A DNA stretch of 64,000 nt from positions 74,037-138,036 of the forward strand of contig SVOJ01000004.1 in assembly GCA_015066385.1 (NCBI GenBank). Direction: 5' to 3'. The notes under the pieces are model-generated. The model was not told where the DNA came from. It made no database searches and saw only the letters and a program-made list of their open reading frames with translations. The DNA comes from Oscillospiraceae bacterium (GTDB taxonomy: Bacteria > Bacillota > Clostridia > Oscillospirales > Acutalibacteraceae). Position numbers and translations under genes: made by a program. Below, one piece after another: positions 7,025 to 15,803 of this stretch (positions within the stretch are counted from its first letter, which is position 1; each line of letters starts with the position of its first letter).

Positions 7025-9511
7025 TCAGATCCAGTCGGGTCTTGCTTCATACATTTCGGTATCAAAAGTACCGTCATTATACCAATAGCAAACATACCCG
7101 CCGACACCGTCGCAGTTGTCAACCCATTCGGTTTTTACAATATTTCTTCCTCCGGTTGTCGGATATTCGGTCGGATATTCTTCATAATAACCTTTGCTCA
7201 AAGAATCAGTAACCTCTGTCTTCAGATCGCTTCCGTCCGCATTGCGGAAGGTAAGAGTACCGCTCAGAGTGATTTCATTGTAATCCCAATCAAATGCATT
7301 GCGATCTTCCACAGCCAGATAGATGCGCACGACATGGAAGTTTTCATCATTGACAATACATGTTTTTCCGCGTGCGGAAGCGGCAAGAAAGTCTTCAGCC
7401 GTCCAGAGGGTATCTTTGAAATAGCCGCCGTAGCTGAGAACACCGTCAATACTCGGATTGAGTTCGTCTGTAAAACTGTTCATAGTACTGTTCAGATTAT
7501 TCTTGACCTGTTCGGCATCAACACCGCCTTCTTTTGTGTCATAATCAAACACATCGGCATCAAAGTTGATCTCAAAATTCCAGTACTTCAGATCAAGACA
7601 ATTTTCAAAATACAGATCTACCGCAATGGAATTATATTCATCAATCACCCAGTCCGTATACATTGTAACCGCAGGACCTGTTGACACGGGAGGCTCTGTG
7701 GGAGGCTCTGTCGGAGGATCTGTCGGAGGATCTGTCGGAGGAACGGTTGTGGGAGGAATGACGGGTCCGGGCTGATTGTTCTTCAGCGGATATCTGTCGG
7801 GCATCAGGGTGTGCTTGAGAAGATAAATGGCATCATCCTCATTTACAACACCGTTTCCGTCCATATCGCCATCCTGATTGAGCACATAGATATCAGGATC
7901 CAGTGTGTTTTTCAGCAAATAGATCGCGTCGTCACTGTCTATATAACCGTCATCATTATAGTCGGCTTTACGCACAGCACTGACATAAATATCACCTGCA
8001 ACAACTGTTACGGGAAATTGCGCTTCAAGACCGACACCGGGCTTGGTTTTGAAAATTGCGGAACAATCAATCGTGTAGAGTCCTTCAGGTGCATCGTCAG
8101 CAATTGTGAAGGTCAGGCAGAAAACAGCCGTATTGTTCATGATATTGTTTGTGTCATCTGCGTAAACGGCTTCACCCAGCGTAGCATTCCAGTCGGTAAG
8201 CATACCGTCTACAAGAATTTCAGCATCTGTAAGGATGAAAACATCTGAGTCATACACAAAATCGGTGAGTGCAAAGGATTTTACGGCAGGCGCATTTTCG
8301 AGAACGAAGTTGACAGTGATTTCATCACCGCGCACTGCTTCCAGAGAATCAATTACAAGTTTTGCTGCGGAAGTGTCTTCGCCCCAGACAGCATACAGCG
8401 TTTCATCATCGGCACCGATGGTGAACGTATCACCTTCAACAAACTGAGGAGCGGTTGCATTTTTATTGAAAGACCAGCCGAGGAACACATAGCCGGGACG
8501 GCTGGGAAGGTAATCAAACAGCACCGTGACCGTATCACCTTCGGTATAGCGATTCAGGTCAACAGGCAGATTGTTGGAGCCTCCGTTGGCATTGTAGGAA
8601 ACAGCAGAGAACGGGAAACCTCTGTAAATGGTAACGGTTTTTACGACATTACCGCCGTCATCCGTAAAGATGGCATCAATACGATAAATGCCTTCGGGGG
8701 CAGAAGAAGCAAGCTGCAAGGTGTAATCATGGTATTCACCGGCTACGGTGACATCAATGTTATCCTGCAGATTTGCACGCTGATAGCCGGTTGCGGTTTC
8801 CGTGACTTTCAGTTCAAGATTGTAGTTTTCGTTGATGCCCCATGTATGAAGATCAACATCAATCAGCCCGTAGACATCAATGGAAGCATCAATATCGGTT
8901 TCCAGTTTTTCCACATCGGGGTCTTCCCAACCGTTGATAAGCATGGTAACATTACGCACCCATACGACCCAACCGGAAACTTCCTGCTTCAGTTTGAAAT
9001 AATAGGTGTGACCTACACTGAACAAAGAAGGATCGATTTCGATCGTTGTGGTGTTCCAGGTTTCATTCCAACCCGAAAGATGGGTGATTCGGGTTTCAGA
9101 ACCGGTGGTGACGTCATACAGATAGATGCCGTCACGCTCACCGCTTTCTTCGTCCGTATCATAAGCGCGGATGGAAAGTTCCACTTTTTCGGTGATAGCC
9201 TGCGTGACCGTAAAATCAAGACCGAGGCGGATGGTTTCATTCTCATATCCGCCTGCTTCTGCATACAGGTCATAACCACCGTTATTGATGGTCGTTTCGT
9301 CCTTGTTTCTTGACGAAGAATAATACTGTCGTGATCCGGTCAGACCACTTGTAAACAGTGTGTAGGTATTGCCGTTGCTTTCACAGACCGCATTGGCGGA
9401 ATCTGCTTTTGCCTGCGGAACCGACGGAATGATTGCCGTGTTCAGCATCAGCACAAAAACAGTCAGAAATGCAATGCAGATGCAAAGCAACGAATGTTTC
9501 TGTTTTTTCAT
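7025..9511 (-). CDS. Secreted InlB-repeat, cohesin-like and dockerin protein
   Basis: 828 residues from ATG 9511, which has GGAGG 6 bases upstream; the frame extends to 9577 without a ribosome site. Order: signal peptide (1-40); a beta-rich region about 45-180 (SGERDGIYLYDVTTG); one InlB B-type repeat near 290-350 (SYNANGGSNNLP to RPGYVFLGW); a cohesin-like domain about 355-480; an internal type I dockerin about 485-545 (DYNDDGYIDSDDAIYLL and DMDGNGVVNEDDAIYLL); a Pro/Thr linker of PPTDPPTEPP type; and a second cohesin-like or carbohydrate-binding-like domain (about 580-770) ending in a Tyr/Asp/Trp-rich tail. No catalytic domain is recognised. It is the first gene of its operon. Confidence 0.8.
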   Translation of the reverse strand: MKKQKHSLLCICIAFLTVFVLMLNTAIIPSVPQAKADSANAVCESNGNTYTLFTSGLTGSRQYYSSSRNKDETTINNGGYDLYAEAGGYENETIRLGLDFTVTQAITEKVELSIRAYDTDEESGERDGIYLYDVTTGSETRITHLSGWNETWNTTTIEIDPSLFSVGHTYYFKLKQEVSGWVVWVRNVTMLINGWEDPDVEKLETDIDASIDVYGLIDVDLHTWGINENYNLELKVTETATGYQRANLQDNIDVTVAGEYHDYTLQLASSAPEGIYRIDAIFTDDGGNVVKTVTIYRGFPFSAVSYNANGGSNNLPVDLNRYTEGDTVTVLFDYLPSRPGYVFLGWSFNKNATAPQFVEGDTFTIGADDETLYAVWGEDTSAAKLVIDSLEAVRGDEITVNFVLENAPAVKSFALTDFVYDSDVFILTDAEILVDGMLTDWNATLGEAVYADDTNNIMNNTAVFCLTFTIADDAPEGLYTIDCSAIFKTKPGVGLEAQFPVTVVAGDIYVSAVRKADYNDDGYIDSDDAIYLLKNTLDPDIYVLNQDGDMDGNGVVNEDDAIYLLKHTLMPDRYPLKNNQPGPVIPPTTVPPTDPPTDPPTEPPTEPPVSTGPAVTMYTDWVIDEYNSIAVDLYFENCLDLKYWNFEINFDADVFDYDTKEGGVDAEQVKNNLNSTMNSFTDELNPSIDGVLSYGGYFKDTLWTAEDFLAASARGKTCIVNDENFHVVRIYLAVEDRNAFDWDYNEITLSGTLTFRNADGSDLKTEVTDSLSKGYYEEYPTEYPTTGGRNIVKTEWVDNCDGVGGYVCYWYNDGTFDTEMYEARPDWI

Positions 9512-9565
9512 AAACAGGACCTCCGTTATATTTGTTTTTTGAATGCATACAAACATCCAAATTTT

Positions 9566-9594
9566 ATTGTAATACACAGTTTCGCTATTGTCAA
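9566..9594 (-). promoter_or_regulatory. Promoter of the 9511-5214 cohesin/dockerin operon
   Basis: On the minus strand TTGACA (9589-9594), 17 bases and TACAAT (9566-9571) lie 55 bases upstream of the start codon. Confidence 0.8.
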
Positions 9595-9683
9595 TATATA
9601 TTCATCAAATCTTTGTATTTTCATCGAACAAAAATAAAATTTTTATCACAAATTATAATAATTTCAGGCATAAATAATTTTTT

Positions 9684-9724
9684 GTGCAAAAAAAAGAACA
9701 GGCGTATTGCATGCGCTGTTCTTT
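9684..9724 (-). terminator. Terminator after histidine phosphatase gene
   Basis: On the minus strand GAACAG (9716-9721) pairs with CTGTTC (9696-9701), and a T-run follows from the plus-strand A-tract at 9688-9695. It lies just past the stop codon at 9738. Confidence 0.65.
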
Positions 9725-9737
9725 CCTTTTCAAAAAT

Positions 9738-10439
9738 TTACATTTCTTTTTTAATGTGTGTCAGGGGTTCGAGGTCGGCGGCATACAGGTGGCTTGTGTC
9801 GGAATAACGCAGGCAGGTAGGGGCGGTAATGCCGTTTTCGGTGTTTTCAAATTCAATTACCGTCACACCGGTATGCTCATAGTCAAAGCCTGCCCACATA
9901 ATGTGAATGGGAATATGCAGCAGCACAGAGATCCATGCACGGGAGAAAGCGGCATGGCAGAACAAGGCAACTTTCTCGTCGCTCGGTTTTATAATGCGAT
10001 ACACATTGCCTTCTTTTTTATAACCGAGTTTTTCAAGAAAAGCATTGCCGTTTTCTTCAATAAAGGACACTGCTTCTTGCATGCCCGAAGTGTTGAAAAA
10101 ATCACATTCATAAGCACGGCTGAACGGCAGATCGACATTGTCCTCTGTCAGAAAATTTGTGTTCTGAATCAGAGATACCGATTTTTTTGTTCCGTCGGGC
10201 AGGGTGGTCAATCTGCCGTCCCCGATTTCCGCTGACCAGTCTTCGATGGTCATTTCGAGTCCCAGCTTTTCACAGGCGGGCTGTGCGGTCTGTTTTGCGC
10301 GAAGCAACGGCGAGGAGAAAATACGGTCAATACCGCATTTTTTCATGCGTTCACCGACAGCAAGGGCTTGTTTTTGCCCCAATTCGGTCAATGCCCCGTC
10401 ATGCCCCGGCTCCCCGTGGCGGATGATATACAGTAGCAT
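9738..10439 (-). CDS. Histidine phosphatase family protein (phosphoglycerate mutase-like)
   Basis: 233 residues from ATG 10439, with AGAGG upstream; the frame extends to 10475 without support. The N-terminal YIIRHGEPG motif holds the phosphohistidine (H8), and SSPLLRAKQTA is the second family signature. The C-terminal part has FCHAAFSRAW, where the second catalytic histidine is expected. Members remove phosphate from small metabolites or proteins; the substrate cannot be read from sequence. The gene ends 55 bases downstream of topB, so the order is topB, then a short gap, then this gene on the minus strand. Confidence 0.85.
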   Translation of the reverse strand: MLLYIIRHGEPGHDGALTELGQKQALAVGERMKKCGIDRIFSSPLLRAKQTAQPACEKLGLEMTIEDWSAEIGDGRLTTLPDGTKKSVSLIQNTNFLTEDNVDLPFSRAYECDFFNTSGMQEAVSFIEENGNAFLEKLGYKKEGNVYRIIKPSDEKVALFCHAAFSRAWISVLLHIPIHIMWAGFDYEHTGVTVIEFENTENGITAPTCLRYSDTSHLYAADLEPLTHIKKEM

Positions 10440-10494
10440 AGTTTTACCTCTTAATTTTATTCCTCTAAAAAACACAACTTACGGTTTATCTGCT

Positions 10495-12666
10495 TTATTC
10501 GTTCCACTTTTTCAGCAAATCTGCGAAGGGGTTGTAAGCATCGTTCTTTTGCTCTTTTTCCTGCTTTTTCATGTAGTTAGCAACATCATACTTGCCTGCA
10601 CCTGCATCTTCATGGCGTTTGTTGAAGTCAGACAGTTTTTCGCGGTAACCGCACTTGCAGACGAACAGGCGTTTTTCGCCCTCGCCGCGCAGTTCCATAC
10701 GCTTCATGCAGTTGGGACATCTTGCGTTGGTGGTCTGTGAAAGTCCTTTGCGGTAACCGCATTCACGGTCGGGACAAACGAGCATTTTGCCCTTTTTGCC
10801 GTTGACTTCCAACAAGAATTTGCCGCAATCGGGGCATTTTTCCTTGGTGGCATTTTCGTGGTGATAAACCGCTTCGCTCTTTGCCACTTCGCCGACTAAT
10901 TTGGTAGCATAAGTACGCATTTCGCCGATGAATTTCTGCTTGTTTTCTTTGCCTTGGCTTATGTTCTGCAAACGCTGTTCCCATTTAGCGGTAAGTTCCG
11001 CACTGCGCAGTTCTTCGGGAACAATGCGAATAAGTTGTCTGCCCTTGGCGGTGGGACGGATTTCTTTTCCGTTGCGTTCAATAGAGAAATTATCGAACAA
11101 TTTTTCGATGATATCCGCTCTGGTGGCAGGGGTGCCGAGTCCCGATGTGCTTGCAAGTACGGCACGCAGAGCCTTGTCTTCAACCTGCCCCGTGGGATTT
11201 TCCATGGCAGTCAGAAGTGTGGCTTCCGTGTAACGTGCGGGCGGTCTTGTTTTGCCGTTCAGCACACGCACATCACGCACATTCACCGTCTGTCCCTGTT
11301 GCAGGTTGGGCAGATTCTGTGCGGTATCGTCGGGGTTATCGTCTTCTTCGTCTTCGGTGAAATTCTGATACAGGGCTTTCCAGCCGGGTGAACGCACGGC
11401 TGTACCTCGAGCATAGAAATCATGCTTGCCGACACGCACGGTGAGTTTGACCTCGTCATACTCGTACGGTTCACTGAGCACCGCAAGAAAACGACGAACG
11501 ACAAGATCATAGATGTTCTTTTCTTCACGGCTCATCTTTTGCTCATCGGGGGATTCTTCGGTGGGGATGATGGCATGATGGTCGGTCACTTTTGCATCGT
11601 TTACGATGTATTTTGTGTTGATTTTTCCTCGTAACAACTTCCACGCGGCATCGCGATAAGGCCCGAATGCAACGGCTTTCAGGCGTTCGTTGAGGGTGGG
11701 CACAACATCCTGCGGAATGTATCTTGAATCGGTACGCGGATAGGTCAGCACTTTATGATATTCATACAAACTCTGCATGATGGACAAAGTCTGCTTTGCG
11801 GAATAACCGTATTTTTTGTTGGCATCACGCTGCAGTTCGGTCAGGTCATACGCGGCAGGCGGTGCTTTGAATTTAAAATCTTTCTGCAAAGACACAATGG
11901 TGCCCTTGCTTCCCTTGGTTTCGCCGAGAATTTTGTCGGCAAAGTTGGGGTCGGAAAAACGGGTATTGCCCTTGGGGTCACGATAAATACCGGAAAATCC
12001 GTCAAAATAAGCACGCACGGAATAATAATCCTTCGGAATGAATTTTTCGATTTCCTCTTCCCTTTTCACGATCAGTGCAAGAGTCGGTGTCTGCACGCGG
12101 CCTGCGGAGAGTTGTGCATTGAATTTACAGGTCAGTGCACGGGTGACGTTAATACCGACCAGCCAATCCGCCTCGGCTCTCGCCTGCGCGGAATGGAAAA
12201 GATTGTCATATTCTGTTGCAGGACGCAGATTGGCAAATCCCTCACGGATGGCTTTGTCGGTCTGCGAGGAGATCCACAAACGCTTTGCGGGCTTTTTGCA
12301 GGCGGCTTTTGCCATGATCCAACGGGCAACAAGTTCACCTTCACGACCGGCGTCGGTAGCAATGACAATATTATCAACATCATCGCGCTTCATCAGCACG
12401 TGCACATTGCGAAACTGCTTGGCAGACTGCTTGATGATGACGAGTTTCATTTTTTCGGGCAACATGGGCAGGTCTTTCATGTCCCATCTTTTGTAGCGGT
12501 CATCATAGGCTTCGGGGTCGGCAAGGGTGACAAGATGCCCCAATGCCCATGTAATAATATACTGCTGCCCCATAATACAGCCTTCGCCCTTCCCCTTACA
12601 GCCGAGCACACGGGCGATATCCCTCGCAACAGAGGGTTTTTCGGTCAATACAAGTGTTTTTCCCAT
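10495..12666 (-). CDS. topB: DNA topoisomerase III
   Basis: 723 residues, a usual length for TopB with a C-terminal extension. A TOPRIM domain starts at the N-terminus (LVLTEKPSVARDIARVLG; acidic residues in IATDAGREGELVARW near 102-116). SAGRVQTPTLAL at 188-199 precedes the active-site tyrosine Y309 in LTYPRTDSRY. Conserved DHHAIIPT and SGLGTPATRADII follow. The C-terminus holds zinc-ribbon modules (CPDCGKFLL with CPDRECGY, and CPNCMKR with CKCGY). It decatenates and relaxes DNA via a single-strand break. The start lies 8 bases after the upstream membrane-protein stop codon, so the two are probably cotranscribed. Confidence 0.97.
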   Translation of the reverse strand: MGKTLVLTEKPSVARDIARVLGCKGKGEGCIMGQQYIITWALGHLVTLADPEAYDDRYKRWDMKDLPMLPEKMKLVIIKQSAKQFRNVHVLMKRDDVDNIVIATDAGREGELVARWIMAKAACKKPAKRLWISSQTDKAIREGFANLRPATEYDNLFHSAQARAEADWLVGINVTRALTCKFNAQLSAGRVQTPTLALIVKREEEIEKFIPKDYYSVRAYFDGFSGIYRDPKGNTRFSDPNFADKILGETKGSKGTIVSLQKDFKFKAPPAAYDLTELQRDANKKYGYSAKQTLSIMQSLYEYHKVLTYPRTDSRYIPQDVVPTLNERLKAVAFGPYRDAAWKLLRGKINTKYIVNDAKVTDHHAIIPTEESPDEQKMSREEKNIYDLVVRRFLAVLSEPYEYDEVKLTVRVGKHDFYARGTAVRSPGWKALYQNFTEDEEDDNPDDTAQNLPNLQQGQTVNVRDVRVLNGKTRPPARYTEATLLTAMENPTGQVEDKALRAVLASTSGLGTPATRADIIEKLFDNFSIERNGKEIRPTAKGRQLIRIVPEELRSAELTAKWEQRLQNISQGKENKQKFIGEMRTYATKLVGEVAKSEAVYHHENATKEKCPDCGKFLLEVNGKKGKMLVCPDRECGYRKGLSQTTNARCPNCMKRMELRGEGEKRLFVCKCGYREKLSDFNKRHEDAGAGKYDVANYMKKQEKEQKNDAYNPFADLLKKWNE

Positions 12667-12674
12667 AATCTACC

Positions 12675-13382
12675 TCACACAAAGAATCGTCTGGACAGCC
12701 ATGCACGCATGCGGCGGCTGTTTTTTACATAGATGAAGAATCCGCCGACCACAATGCTGCAAACGGAAATGACAACAGGAACGGCAAGAAACAGCGGCGA
12801 GCCGAAATAAATATAAAGCGACACCGCACAAACGGCGGCATAAATGCCGAGTTGGAAGCAAATGATAATTGCCTGCAGGGGCCAATCAGGCTTTTTACGG
12901 TCAAAAAATTCAACCGTAATACACGCAAACACAGCAAACACCAACACCAACGGCAATGCAACACGCAAGAACCATCCGGTCTGTGCAAAACTGTAATAGA
13001 AAAAGAAAATATAGGCAAGAATTGCAAGAGAGTCCGCTAAAATCAAAACAAAAGCTCGCACCTTTTCAATGAGAAACGGCAACAGAAACAGTACCCAGAA
13101 CAACAGTGAAGCGGTGTTGACATACTGTGCCCACACAAGTCCGTTTTCATTGGAAACGAGCAAATCAATAAGCAGGCATACGATGTTCGGCAAAAGCAAA
13201 ATCACCGAAAACAAGAATGCCGAAAAACGTCTGCGCACTTTCGGCGGCAGAACCACTTTGTCGGAATATGGGGTGGGGATATCCTCAGGCGGATGTGCGG
13301 GGTTATAAACAGGGGTATCGCAAAGAACACATTTTTTTGCACTGACATCGAGTTCGACACCGCAATTGACACAATAAGACAT
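12675..13382 (-). CDS. DUF6320-like zinc-ribbon membrane protein
   Basis: 235 residues with AAAGGAG upstream of ATG 13382. The N-terminus is a zinc-ribbon-like knuckle (CVNCGVELDVSAKKCVLCDT), followed by a short linker and six or so membrane helices from about residue 52 to 220 (AFLFSVILLLPNIVCLLIDLL onward), ending in a basic tail. Proteins of this shape, classed as DUF6320, are often encoded next to alcohol-acetyltransferase-like genes. Here it sits between such a gene (14 bases upstream) and topB (8 bases downstream). The biochemical role is unknown. Confidence 0.75.
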   Translation of the reverse strand: MSYCVNCGVELDVSAKKCVLCDTPVYNPAHPPEDIPTPYSDKVVLPPKVRRRFSAFLFSVILLLPNIVCLLIDLLVSNENGLVWAQYVNTASLLFWVLFLLPFLIEKVRAFVLILADSLAILAYIFFFYYSFAQTGWFLRVALPLVLVFAVFACITVEFFDRKKPDWPLQAIIICFQLGIYAAVCAVSLYIYFGSPLFLAVPVVISVCSIVVGGFFIYVKNSRRMRAWLSRRFFV

Positions 13383-13396
13383 ATATATAATCTCCT

Positions 13397-14674
13397 TTAT
13401 CGGTTGCTTTCAATTTTAACGGGAATGCCTGCTTTGACAAGGGTGGTAAAAAACCTGCGTTCAATTTCGGTTTCCTTACAGATATCCAGAAATGAAACCG
13501 TCAGCACGTTTTTGATACTGCCGCAGCCGACACGAACACCGTTGATTTTACCGGGGCCTGCCAGAAAGTCAAGCCGTTGCACATGCCGTTCCATTTCTGC
13601 GGGAATGTTCAGCTTGCCGACATTGGAAAACAGCACCGTAGTGGAATGTTCCCCCGTCAGGCGGAACGAAATATTGATGCCTAAATTCTTTAAACCTAAC
13701 GGCAGATAACGCATAACACCTTTTTCGAGTTTGAGATTGGATGCAACCATGGCACTGAGATTTTTGGTGTTGTTGACAAGACGAAGATTGAGCATGATCT
13801 GACGAACGAATTCTTCCAATGTGTATTCCCCCAAAGACGGGTCGATACGGATAGAATAGGTCAATGTAAAATTACGCAGGGTCTTGCGGTTGAACGGTTT
13901 TCGCAGGCTGACAGGGATCTGCACGCTCAGGTCATCCTCGCGGCGGGTCTCTTTTTTCTGCTGTTCATAGAAGCAATAAAGCAGTACCGCGGACAGATAT
14001 TCCGTTGCGGTTGCACCGTATTCCTTTGCCTTTTTCAGCACAACATCGGTGGGCATGATACCCGTAATAATGCCGACGGTGTGGGTCGGCAGAGGGGTAC
14101 CGCGATAGTGATACACTTTTCGTGTCGAACGCCCCGATCGGCCGTGCTTGCCTTCGTAATCATAAAACGGATCGGTCAGTTCCGATTCGGGGGCAGGCTC
14201 TGTTATGTCGAGCACATTACCGCCGACACCGATGTCGTGTCCGCAAAGCCGCAGATACTGTGCCGCCAACGTACACAAAAAAGTCGTCGCACCTGCTCCG
14301 TCGGTCAAAGCATGGAAAAACTCCACGGAAATACGGTTCTCACGGTAGAAAACACGAAACAGAAAGCGGTTGTTTTCATTGAATTTGACACGATAACAGG
14401 GGTTGTTGATGTCCTCGCACACGGGCGGTGCATCATGGGGATTTTTTTCAAGATAAAACCAGAAAAACCCGCTTTTGATGCACACATCAAAGCAGGGAAA
14501 CCGCGGCAGTACGTCCTTGACTGCCTGTTCGAGCAACGCAGGATCGATTTTTTCTTCCATAATCAAAGTCGAACGGAAAATGTTCGACCAACGGCTCGTA
14601 TTCTGCCCGGGAAACACCTTCCCGGCATTGTCGAGCTTGAACCAGAACTTGTTTTGTCCTTTATTTTTTGCCAT
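13397..14674 (-). CDS. Alcohol acetyltransferase-like / condensation-fold acyltransferase
   Basis: 425 residues from ATG 14674, which has GGAGG 5 bases upstream; the frame is open to 14866 but that stretch contains the promoter. The HxxxDG catalytic motif is HALTDG (H121, D125), in the context EFFHALTDGAGATTF typical of the condensation/acetyltransferase fold. A DFLAGPGKINGVRVGC segment near the C-terminus matches the second conserved region. Family members transfer an acyl group from acyl-CoA to an alcohol or amine; the substrate is not evident. It heads a probable operon with the DUF6320-like protein and topB. Confidence 0.8.
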   Translation of the reverse strand: MAKNKGQNKFWFKLDNAGKVFPGQNTSRWSNIFRSTLIMEEKIDPALLEQAVKDVLPRFPCFDVCIKSGFFWFYLEKNPHDAPPVCEDINNPCYRVKFNENNRFLFRVFYRENRISVEFFHALTDGAGATTFLCTLAAQYLRLCGHDIGVGGNVLDITEPAPESELTDPFYDYEGKHGRSGRSTRKVYHYRGTPLPTHTVGIITGIMPTDVVLKKAKEYGATATEYLSAVLLYCFYEQQKKETRREDDLSVQIPVSLRKPFNRKTLRNFTLTYSIRIDPSLGEYTLEEFVRQIMLNLRLVNNTKNLSAMVASNLKLEKGVMRYLPLGLKNLGINISFRLTGEHSTTVLFSNVGKLNIPAEMERHVQRLDFLAGPGKINGVRVGCGSIKNVLTVSFLDICKETEIERRFFTTLVKAGIPVKIESNR

Positions 14675-14714
14675 ACCGTCCTCCGAAATCATCGGATTTT
14701 TTTCATACACAATA

Positions 14715-14743
14715 AATATATCATATATCTCCTGTGATTGCAA
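14715..14743 (-). promoter_or_regulatory. Promoter of the acyltransferase-DUF6320-topB operon
   Basis: On the minus strand TTGCAA (14738-14743), 17 bases and TATATT (14715-14720), about 40 bases upstream of ATG 14674. Confidence 0.75.
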
Positions 14744-14763
14744 TTGTTTATAAATAATCCCAC

Positions 14764-14803
14764 AAAAAAAGAAAATGACACTTTTCAGCATCATTTTCTT
14801 TTT
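14764..14803 (-). terminator. Terminator of the deoxyribosyltransferase-like gene
   Basis: AAAGAAAATGA / TCATTTTCTTT forms an 11-bp stem, flanked by A- and T-runs so that it could work in both directions. It isolates the AT-rich gene at 14863-15708 from the acyltransferase operon. Confidence 0.75.
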
Positions 14804-14862
14804 AATATTAACTGATAAACTCTGCTCGAATTGCTTTTGAATGTTTCTAAGCACAAACAAAT

Positions 14863-15708
14863 TCAATCAAGTTGGGTAATACAACGCATCAATTTTTCTT
14901 CAAATTCTTTCATACCATGCGGATTATATTCATATTTGATATACCTTATTTGTTCAATATCAAACGGAATATCTTCTGAATTTTGTGTGATGCATATTAC
15001 TTTTTTACCAACGGCATGTGCAATCCCCAGTTCATAAAAAACATTAGGATTTCGTCCTGTACAATCACAAATTATAATGTCCGAGTTGCAAATCAAATTC
15101 CAAATGTCGTTTATTATCACATTTGGAAGATCTATCCGATCTGCCCGTTGGCATGAATATTTTAATTTATCGCAAACATCTTTAATATGATCTGCATAGA
15201 TTGGATCCATTTGTTTTGAAAAAGGCATAATAACGAAAACTTTTGATTTTAGAGACGGATCTTTTTCGCCAAAAATCGAAGAAATACGAAATTGCTGTTG
15301 CAGGCAGTTCATTTCGGCAGATATGCTAAATCCTATCGTCTCTCTTATTTTTTCAAAATCTTCTGTGACAGATAAAAAAATGTTTTTTGAATCATTGATA
15401 TACACAGAACTATGGTCAGAGGTCTGAGAAAACCTTCGAACAACTAAACGTATTATGCTACTCATATCTTTTTCGATTTCAACATCATCGCGAATAATGG
15501 AACAATCCATCGAATTGTCCCTTTTAATGGAGATTTTTATAAAATTATTATTATGCAAAGTGGTTAGGTGATGTGCAAAAGCATGCAACACCGAAGTCTG
15601 CGCAATTTCTTTTTCTGTAAACATCCTTTTATATAAGTCAAACAATGATATTTCCTCTGCTTGACGAATATGATAAATTGTTTTCAATTTCATTTCATCT
15701 AAATACAT
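14863..15708 (-). CDS. Nucleoside 2-deoxyribosyltransferase-like protein
   Basis: 281 residues. The C-terminal half (about 155-275) has the nucleoside-deoxyribosyltransferase/TIR-like pattern: KVFVIMPFS strand, then YADHIKDVCDKL helix, INDIWNLICNSDIIICDCTG, and the signature NPNVFYELGIAHAVGKKV. The N-terminal half has a winged-helix-like start (IYHIRQAEEISLFDLYKRMF) and no clear family. Related stand-alone proteins cleave N-glycosidic bonds or sense nucleotides, and several occur in phage-defence settings; a defensive role here is only inference. The gene is visibly more AT-rich than its neighbours and has its own terminator, suggesting transfer. The ribosome site is weak (GGGGATAGG). Confidence 0.7.
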   Translation of the reverse strand: MYLDEMKLKTIYHIRQAEEISLFDLYKRMFTEKEIAQTSVLHAFAHHLTTLHNNNFIKISIKRDNSMDCSIIRDDVEIEKDMSSIIRLVVRRFSQTSDHSSVYINDSKNIFLSVTEDFEKIRETIGFSISAEMNCLQQQFRISSIFGEKDPSLKSKVFVIMPFSKQMDPIYADHIKDVCDKLKYSCQRADRIDLPNVIINDIWNLICNSDIIICDCTGRNPNVFYELGIAHAVGKKVICITQNSEDIPFDIEQIRYIKYEYNPHGMKEFEEKLMRCITQLD

Positions 15709-15732
15709 AATGCCTATCCCCTGTTTTTGTTA

Positions 15733-15752
15733 CAAAATAGACTTCTATTTTG
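15733..15752. repeat. Perfect 9-bp inverted repeat upstream of 15708 gene
   Basis: CAAAATAGA, CT, TCTATTTTG. It lies 25-44 bases upstream of the deoxyribosyltransferase-like start codon and downstream of the 15804 gene. It may be an operator or a weak terminator; there is no adjoining T-run. Confidence 0.5.
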
Positions 15753-15803
15753 TTTAGATACGCAATGCCAAGCACAACAAAAGTCATGCCCAGCGATTTG
15801 ATT

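Noticed and set aside
11755-12732. 325-codon frame on the plus strand
   Set aside because: It is antisense to topB, whose catalytic motifs are complete.
14675-14866. N-terminal extension of the acyltransferase to 14866
   Set aside because: The extension runs through a promoter and a terminator hairpin, and the internal ATG 14674 has GGAGG at good spacing.
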